Source: Erodium maritimum (lineage: Eukaryota; Streptophyta; Magnoliopsida; Geraniales; Geraniaceae). From it: DNA of 64,000 nucleotides. Under the pieces are notes generated by a model. It saw only the letters and a list, made by a program, of their open reading frames with translations, had not been told where the DNA came from and did not search any database. Location: assembly GCA_963921825.1 (NCBI GenBank), contig OY997590.1, positions 59,200,012 through 59,264,011 of the forward strand. Direction: 5' to 3'. Position 1 is the stretch's first letter; the number at the start of each line of letters is the position of its first letter. A program made the position numbers and the translations under genes. Positions 56,432-64,000 of this stretch are shown piece after piece.

Positions 56432-59274
56432 TGTCACGCCCCAAATCCGGTTTTGACTGGACTCAAGACGTGAACTTAGGAATAATAAATAAAGCAATTT
56501 TAAAGGAAATAAAGTTTAAAGTAGTAATAAATTGTAACCATAAACCGATAAAAGAGTCAATGGCTCATAAATCCAGTGTTAAAGTTTAATTCAAAAAAAC
56601 ACAGTACGTCTCTAGACAAGCTAGCCTAGGACCCTCGTTAGCTCCCAAGCACCGAGCATCTAGCTAGTACATATCCCGCTCAAGACCTGAAACACAACAA
56701 GTTAAGGGGTGAGCTTTTGCTCAGTAGGAAAAGTAGTTAAGATTATGAACATCAGTTCAATACCACGAGTAACCGTCCAATTAGGGCATACTAGCAAAGC
56801 ATAGCTATCAACAACGCCCATGGAACAAGTACCAATCACTAATCACCCTCGTAAGATCAAAATCACAAATAACACAACACACAAAGCCAATCAGCACACA
56901 CAGCTGAACAATACATAACTTAGTACAACCAATCCCAACATCTACGGCTATCGTAACCCGTTCCATTTATATCGTACCGGAACACGAAGCATCGGTCCCG
57001 ACATCTTCCCATCACGTAGAATCGGGGTAACACCCCAGACCGGAAATCCCTCAGTCGGACGTCTTTCTATCACGTAGAATCAGGGCCTCACGCATACCGA
57101 ACCGGCTCATACCTCGGTCGTACGCCTTCCCGGACCACATAGCATCAGGGTAATAGTTAAACCGTCCTCTTCCTCGATACTCTACACCGGCATACTCTCT
57201 CAGTGTGGGTATCATGACGGACCCACCTCCTCTTGGAACACACATCAAGAGAATAACACGCATCACAAAACCATAGTTCGACCACGGTTTGCAAACCGAG
57301 CCAACTCACCATAACACACAAATCGGTCTATCACTCACCCGATCATATACAACAAAGGATTCACATCATAACAACCACGGCACACTCGCCCACACATAGT
57401 CACAACATGTTGCACCGAGTATATCTTGACATGTTTCTTAATCTTATCGACACTAAGTCACACATCATGCATCTCAATCAAAGATCATGGCATCACAATC
57501 AACACGAAACCCTAAGGCTCGACATGGCCATTCTACCAGCACGATAATTTCCCAAGAATTGAAGGCGATTAATCTAGTGAATCACATCCTACATGCATAC
57601 TAAGACTCGTCCGGTTATTATGTAAATGAAAGCGGTTATTCTAGTGAATCACATCCTATATGCGAACTAAGATCTTTCCGGTTGTTATTATTACCTAGCA
57701 TGCATACTAGTAACTTTCCGTAATTAAACTGGTATTCGCTACGTTCCCTACCTCAAAAGAAACACGATCAACTCGTAGCTGCTGACGTTCTGGCTCGCTT
57801 CCCACTCCACTTCACGAGATCCAACCGTCTCCTCTCCCGTCACGCTCGGGTACAAAGTCTAAGATTACAAGCAATACACGAATTAATGCTAATTCAAGTG
57901 TGGATTAAAGAGGGAAATACCCAAACCAATCCCAATTGCACAACTTGTCAAAATAGGCCCGGGAGGCCCATTTTTCCCGGAATCGGGAAAATGTCCCTCG
58001 AGACTCCGAAAGTTCCCCTTTTAGTTTCTAATCATCCTAAATAAGTTTACTTGTTCCAATGCACTTGACGGAAACAAATTCCAGGGTCCGAGCCTTCCCA
58101 AATTCGCAATTTAAGTTTCTAAACGCTTTTTCCAAAAATCTAGGAATCACCTCCATAATTCGTTCCGGGTGTGAAAACATCGTCCTGGGGGCCAATCACG
58201 ACCGTCACAATTCCCAAACCACCAAAACCCGGCCATATGGGCCCCATGGCCGTGTGTGGCTCATCCGGCCGGCCAGACCATGGTCGGTCCCTTTCATGGG
58301 TGGCCGGACCATGGCCGGTCATTTCCCTCACCGGTGGCCGGATTCCGGCGACCGGCCGGAGCTCCGGTGAGCCTCCGGTCGCCGGAAAAATATCCAAAAT
58401 TCTCCAACAAGCTCTTATAAGTTCTAGGTTCTCCATAACACCATTTTTAAGCTTTAGAACTTCAATTTCCACCTCAAATCATCCAAAGTTTCAAGACCCA
58501 AGTGGGTTTCATCAAAAACTACTCAAATCAAGTTATTTCTCTCATCTAACTCCACCTCTTCTTCAAACATTAACATTTAAGCCATCCAACACTCAAAACT
58601 CACTAGTTCAAGTCATCTCTACTCAAACCCATAAATCCAATTTCATCAACTAAGGAAATAAAGCATACCAACCTGTAGGAAATAGAGAGATGAAGAAGAT
58701 GAGGTAAATTTGAGAGGATTTGGTGTAGAGATAGCTAAAAAGGAGTTTCCTTTCTCTTGCTTCTTCTTCAAGCTTCAAGGAGCAACAATGGAGGAAAATT
58801 TTCTCTCTCTTCTAGCTAGGTGGTTCGGTCAACAAGGAAGAAATGAGAAGAATTTTTGCTCTATGCGGTCTTATCCTCAAGGTGGAAATGTCTCTTTCGT
58901 CCTCTAGCCCCTCTCTCTCCTTTGTCCTTACGTGGGGACCATTTGGTCTTTTCACCCCCTTTTCTTCCCTTCCAAGCTAACATGGACATGTGTCCATGTG
59001 GGGACCATTCCTACCCCAAAATATCTCAGTCCTTATTATTTTATTCGATAATAATCCAAAATCGACCAAGTTTGACCCGGGTTTGACTTTTTCACAAAAT
59101 GCGTCATTTGAAAGGAAATGACCCAACTAAGCTAACCGTAACGACGACTAAGCTTTTTGCGTCCTGGAAAGGTCCTGAATGACTCCCGAAGTCATCGGTT
59201 GGCTCTTCCGAAAAAAGTCAACTTTCGCCGAAAACCTCCGGTTCGACCGGGATCGACCGACGGCGGTTCTTACA
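56432..59274 (-). mobile_element. Solo Gypsy LTR (2.84 kb) with perfect 5 bp target duplication
   Basis: It starts TGTCACGCCCCAAATCCGG and ends GTTCTTACA. The exact duplication AATTT flanks it at 56427-56431 and 59275-59279. It shares its start, end, 'ggggtgagc..ttgctcag' and 'gggcatacta' motifs with the LTRs at 2809 and 18517 but is clearly more distant. It lacks their 58 bp array and carries three imperfect copies of a 'cacgtagaatcagggt' phrase near 57015-57150. There is no internal region. It is a fossil. Confidence 0.92.
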
Positions 59275-59358
59275 AATTTTATTTGAATCAGTTTAATCAC
59301 ATTTAGCGTCGTCGTTTAGCCTAGATCAAGTCAATGGAGTGCAAGTGAAATTGTATTA

Positions 59359-59521
59359 GCTAGGGTAAAAGAGGATAGAGAAATATGTTTTCTCCTTTTG
59401 ACCTTAATGGGGCTAAAGGACTATGGATACTTTGTAAGCATCTGGTGTCCGTTAACCTCATTGAGGCTAAAGGTTGAGGTAAAAGGAGAATTTTTTTTCT
59501 CTCTCACCTCTTTTAGCATAG
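59359..59521. mobile_element. Tourist-like foldback MITE (about 163 bp)
   Basis: The left half (ctagggtaaaagagg...ctccttttgacctt...gggctaaag) is repeated inverted in the right half (gaggctaaaggttgaggtaaaaggag...cctcttttagcatag) over about 60 bases with mismatches. TTA on both sides (59356-59358 and 59522-59524) fits the 3 bp duplication of PIF/Harbinger elements. The two Harbinger transposase relics nearby are possible former sources. Confidence 0.6.
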
Positions 59522-59689
59522 TTAATACAAACTGAAGTGTAGTTCATTAACCCGCTGAACGATAAAAAATAAGCTAAAAGAATTTTTGTGGAATTAAAAA
59601 AGAAAACATAATTCAAATTTCATTAAAATTTACAAAGGAACATGATATTAAACTGCGATCACTGAAATTGAAAAGGTTAAAATTCGATA

Positions 59690-61350
59690 TACGGAATTAC
59701 AATGAAAAAAAATCAATCGTGGTCTCCAACCATATAACAAATGTTCTTGATGAAATCTTCTTTCAATAGGTCATGAGTATGGTGATCATGGATCTTATCG
59801 TTGGTTGAAAGTATGACGTGGGTAGGGACGGGCATGTCTTGATTAAATCTTGGTCCATGTATGGCCATAATCTTCATCCATTTGATCAATATGACTTTTG
59901 TATGTATGGAGTTCTGCTTTCACAATCATATTGTGCATGATAACATACGTATTCATGAATAGACTAAGTGACTATAGCTTCCACATTCGGCTGGAAAAAG
60001 TGATAATGTGAAACTGAGCTTGAAGGACCTCAAATGCTCGTTCCACATCCTTCCTGCAAGCTTCTTAGCGGGAAAAAAATTCTTGTGCTTAGAGAGTTGA
60101 GACAACGATATTGTTTTCATAAAAAGCAAGCCACTATGGGTAAATACAATCAACCAAGTAATAAGGTAGATTGTAATCGTGTCAATTTACCATGAAAGTT
60201 ACCGGGGGTTTCCATCCATTGACGACGTCATAGAAAAATCTCGAATGTTTAAGCAATTGATGTCTTTGTTCGACCCCGCCATACCAAAAAAAATATGTGC
60301 CATATCCATAAGTCCTGCATAGCAACGATCTCGAGAGTGGGTGAAGAGTGGGTTACTGATGGTTGATTATGTGGTTTTTGTTTTCGGGTTTTGTTCCCAC
60401 AGCTCCTTTTGAGAGCTCCTTTGTAATGGTTGCCTTTGGTTAGATCCTCCTTGAATCTAACTTTTTGTTAATAAAAAATTTCGCGCTTATAAAAAAAAGC
60501 AACAATCTCGAGCATCATTGTTTGGAAATTACTGTGATCCCTACTTGAGTACATTCCCTTCAATGTCGTTGGGCAGTTCTTCCATAGCTAATGCATGTCG
60601 TCAAGACTACCCAACATCCCAAGGAATCCACGTGCCTCATTAACTACTGATATCTTATTCATATTCGACTGGTTAGGCCTAGGTAGATAGGTCGCGCCGA
60701 ACACATGAATTACTCCTTTGCAAAACTTCTTGATGCATTCAATGGTCATAATCTCACCCATTCGGAGGTACTCGTCAATGCCATCACCTGTAACTTTGTA
60801 ACACAACTGCCTAATAGTCGTAGTACATTTCTGGTTTGGAGAGAGTCATACATGTCTCAATGTGTCAATGTCTCGTTTAAAGTATTCATCATGTTGTTCC
60901 ATTACAAATACAATATAGGTGAAAACTCTTTGGGCATTAGAAACGACAACGAAATTGCACCTGGTTGTAGACCAAATGGTCACAGAAGTAGTCACACATT
61001 AGGCACTCATGTCCCGCCACACGATCTCTCCTGATGTAATTTTTTTTCTCACTAAGTGGCGGGGTTTATGATTCTGTCAAACAACCTTTGAACCGATGGG
61101 GATGGACTCATAATACTTTTTTTTTATTGCACATTCAAGTTGATGCTTGTGATGCCTAGCGTTGGCAAGAAACTCAAAAATTTGTTCTTCGGAGTAGTTC
61201 ACCATTGAATGAAAGAATGAAAGTATTGAGAATAAATTTGGATTGTAAGAGTAGAAGAGAAAGATGGGACTTTTGAATGAGCCCATATCCGAATTTATAG
61301 GAATTTTGGTCCCATTAGCGTCTATTTCGCCAATTTTTTTTATCTTTTCC
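59690..61350 (-). pseudogene. PIF/Harbinger transposase relic B with nested LINE tail
   Basis: This - strand copy is of the same family as relic A. The N-terminal piece lies at about 61350-61080 (NARHHKHQLECAIKKKYYES). The 'GHECLMCDYFCDH' piece lies near 61010-60970. 'MGEIMTIECIKKFCKGVIHV' and 'RGFLGMLGSLDDMH' lie at 60806-60588. The C-terminal 'MHNMIVKAELHT'-like part lies near 59940-59900. Frames change several times. A 162 bp LINE tail is inserted at 60336-60497. Confidence 0.8.
60336..60497 (+). mobile_element. 5'-truncated LINE tail inside Harbinger relic B
   Basis: It ends 'taataaaaaatttcgcgctt' plus an A-run. A 15 bp duplication AGCAACGATCTCGAG / AGCAACAATCTCGAG (one mismatch) flanks it at 60321-60335 and 60498-60512. 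It is of the same LINE type as the tail at 53402-53543. Confidence 0.85.
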
Positions 61351-61544
61351 AATAATTATTGTGTTTTGCTCCAAGTCAACTATTGATCAATTGTCAAGTC
61401 CAATCCCAACTAGTTGTTGTTGCGTCGCTTTGTAACACCTATAACAATAACGCCGCGATTACCTCCACGTTTACGACGTTTACATATCTCCATTTCCAAA
61501 ACGCCGCTGAATGTGGATGCTTTAAGAAAAAATAAGCACAAAAG

Positions 61545-62160
61545 TTAGGACACCCAACTGAACATCAACGATAGGAGAAAAAAACCGATGATAGTAGAAG
61601 AACAATCCACAATATGCAGGAAAAAAAAGGAGCAGCAAGAGTTAACACAATCTATGAATTCTTGAATAAATTGTAAGAGATCTCTTCCAACACTTATAAG
61701 AGAAAGGGGGAAATTTACTGATAAGGACCACTCAAGTTTGTAGGAGGCACATTGAATTTTTTCCAAAATCTCTTCAAAGGATTCAGCAGGATTGTTTAAA
61801 ATTAACGGATTTCTTGCCAACCAAATAAACCAGATGACATAGAAAACCAGGCTCCTCCAAGAGTTGACACATTTTTTAACTGTAAACGCCTGATCATCAA
61901 GTATCCAAGAAAGATAATCCTCAACCTATGGTAACAAAGAAAATTGTTTGAGAAGTAAGGCCAAACTTCTAAATTCACCTCTTTTCAACATTTCAATCTT
62001 CTTCTAAAATCCAAAAGCCACACTCCATTGCAAAAAAAAGATACTACACTTCCCCTTTTATATTACCGAGGTGATAAAGTCTTCCATATCTCAACCTTAA
62101 GGGATAGTCACATAGCAACTATCATCTCAAAAAATGATCCTAGAACCATTTCTCAACCTT
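61545..62160 (-). mobile_element. LINE ORF2 C-terminal fragment
   Basis: Reverse-strand frames resemble the end of an L1 ORF2: 'GSRIIF' near 62140, 'QWSVAFGF' near 62020, then 'FYVIWFIWLARNPLILNN' near 61840-61790 (the usual IWxxRN motif). Several stops and frame changes are present. It is a relic without a clear duplication. Confidence 0.65.
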
Positions 62161-62162
62161 TT

Positions 62163-64000
62163 TTTTATCAGCAGTGCATATTTAAATTAAACCTCTCTCA
62201 AGGACGAAGAGGAGTACAGTGAAGAGAGACTAGCTACAGTCTCTCCAACAAAAAAAGACCACAACAACGGCTACAACTCAGGTAGCAATGAAGGGGTACG
62301 CAGACCCTGAAGATGAATGGGTACGCAGATGCTGAAGATGAATGGGTACGTAGACCCTGGAGCCCCACACCGGGAAAACTGATAAAATACAATAAAAAGG
62401 TCTAGAAACCTAGATTTTGCAACCATAAAGACCTGAAAGGAAGAGGATGGGTACACAGACCCATAAGTGAATGGGTACGCAGACCCTAAAGAGAATGGGT
62501 ACGCAGACCCTGAAGTGAATGAGTACGCAGACCCTGAGGTAAATGGGTACGCAGACCCTGAAGTGAAATGGTACGCATACCCAGAAGTGAAGGGGTACAC
62601 AGACCCAAAAGTGAAAGCGTACACAGACCCAAAAGCAAACGAACACAAAAAGACGGTTAAAAAGGGAGACTCACACCCAAATATAGCCACCATGAAGCAC
62701 ATAAAAAAGGGTCTAAAACCCATATATGTCAACCATTAAGCGCGGGAAAGCTAGCCGTCTTCCAATGTAAACACCAAAGACCGAACCTGAGCTAGAGAAG
62801 AAATTGTATCTCATCAGCACCCCAATGAGCACCGACACGCCGACGACCAACATCGCATACCGGCAGAGATAAATTAGAGCAAAAACACCGGAACTCATAA
62901 CCCAAAAGAAGAAGGGAAACTCGATTTCCAAGGCCTAAAGACCCAGTACAACCCGCCATAGGCCAACACCTAAAGAATGACGGGCCCCACAAGTAAGGCA
63001 GAGGTACAAAGGAAATCGAAAAGAGCCTAAATCTAAAGATGAACAGAATTACAACAAGCTACAGATAAGGCCAAAGGAGAGACAAGAACCATACCATCCA
63101 CGACCAAGAGTGACAAGGCCAGAAGCACAACGAATCCGAACTCGGAAATGCCTCCCACGATGAATCTGGACGAAGACGCCCGAAAGTCACCACGATCTGG
63201 TCCGGAAAACAGCCAAGCAACACACAGCCGGAGAGAACGAGCTGAGTTCAACACCACCAGCCACCGCGAACGGCGAGTCCCACCAGAAAGCCACAATGAG
63301 TCTCCAGGTCCACGATGATCGACATCCAGAGATGAAGAATGCGTCCCACGACCAGATCTGAAAAGAGACGTTAGGCAACCGAGTAAGCCTACAGAAGCGC
63401 CCGGACCAGAGCCACAACGATCCACTTCCAAGAGGATGAGGAAGCGCGTTCCACAGCCACCTCTGAAAAAAGCACCTACGAAGCAACGCTCGAGCCTCAA
63501 CCATACCTTCAGTCTCAAAGAACCACCAATACCCTGACGAGCCCGGGAAGAAACGCTCAATCCATCACCACACCACTCCAATGGAGGAACAACGGAATCG
63601 GAAAACCCGGAAGCCAACACCTAAACCGGCGCGACATCCTTGTAACTGCTAGGGAGCCGAATAAATCCGACAAGCAGCTCCGGCAAAAAGGGGGAAGTGA
63701 ATTTCGGACATACAATATGAAACCGGGGCAAGAGCGAATTCGAACAAAACTGGGCCTGAACCAGGCCTTTGGAAAGCCCAGAACTTGACCCAATCCAGAA
63801 GCCCGACCCATCAGCCGACCCAGCCCACCAACTGACCCTGTAAAACCAACCTGACCCAGTCTAGAAGCCCGGCCCACCAGACATACAGGCCCACCATCAG
63901 ACCCGGCCCGGCCCGGGCCAATACACTATCCGCTTCTTGACCCGAACCCGCGCCACAAAAACTGAGCCGCCTACGACCAGTGACCGGATCTACAGGGACT
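62163..64000 (-). mobile_element. Probable non-autonomous LINE-like repeat, cut by the window end
   Basis: It starts with a T-run followed by 'atcagcagtgcatatttaaa', the same arrangement as the reversed 3' end at 22195. A tandem repeat follows (62294-62643), then GC-richer sequence with long overlapping frames on the - strand (for example 195 codons at 63620-63033) but no known domain. The phrase 'taggccaacacct' near 62960 is shared with 18240. The high density of frames probably reflects base composition. The right end is outside the window. Confidence 0.45.
62294..62643. repeat. 24 bp tandem repeat (gggtacgcagaccctgaagt)
   Basis: About three diverged copies lie at 62294-62360 and about eight 24 bp copies at 62449-62643. 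The unit has no stop in at least one frame per strand, giving repeats of GYADPEVN on + and SGSAYPFT on -. Because 24 is a multiple of three, the frames stay open. I do not take either as a real protein. Confidence 0.88.

Noticed and set aside
63033-63877. Several - strand ORFs of 105-195 codons near the right edge
   Set aside because: The frames overlap on one strand in GC-rich repeat DNA with no known fold. Base composition is the simpler cause.

Overview
This is a window of nuclear DNA from a flowering plant, most likely a eudicot. The evidence is spliced genes with GT-AG introns, plant-only gene families (plastid alpha-amylase with tandem starch-binding modules, a WRINKLED-type double-AP2 factor, a plant pectinesterase), an intron-containing elongator tRNA-Met, and many plant-type transposons. 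I cannot name the species.

Layout. 1-2.4 kb: 3' part of an L1-type LINE. 2.8-8.5 kb: Ty3/Gypsy debris with one 3.4 kb LTR. 8.8-13.1 kb: a CACTA-like end and a reverse-oriented L1 LINE with an RRM-type ORF1. 13.3-13.9 kb: a hAT MITE. 14.5-16.4 kb: a CBS-domain SnRK1 gamma-like gene (-). 17.5-23.3 kb: a solo Gypsy LTR, unassigned repeat and a complete 1.06 kb LINE derivative with target duplications. 23.4-42 kb is the gene-rich core: tRNA-Met (+), a DUF1664 gene (+), a WRINKLED-like gene (-), a plastid alpha-amylase AMY3 gene (-) and a VDAC gene (+). 42-48 kb: a second hAT MITE and a degraded Copia element. 48.4-54.3 kb: a pectinesterase pseudogene split by a young non-autonomous gag-only Copia-type element, with a 613 bp triplet array and a nested MITE plus LINE in its introns. 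54.9-64 kb: two Harbinger transposase relics, a 2.8 kb solo LTR, a Tourist-like MITE and LINE fragments with a 24 bp tandem repeat.

The five protein-coding genes reconstruct as intact spliced reading frames of 444, 296, 379, 879 and 276 residues. Three of them touch carbon and energy use (SnRK1 gamma-like, WRINKLED-like, AMY3), but nothing in the sequence shows that they work as a unit. Transposons have inserted into introns of the WRINKLED, AMY3 and DUF1664 genes without harming the exons. In the pectinesterase gene one insertion struck an exon and the gene is dead. Direct target-site duplications can be read for three LTR-type insertions in or near genes, two further solo LTRs, three Mutator-type MITEs, two hAT MITEs and three LINE insertions, so much of the insertion history can be read from the window.
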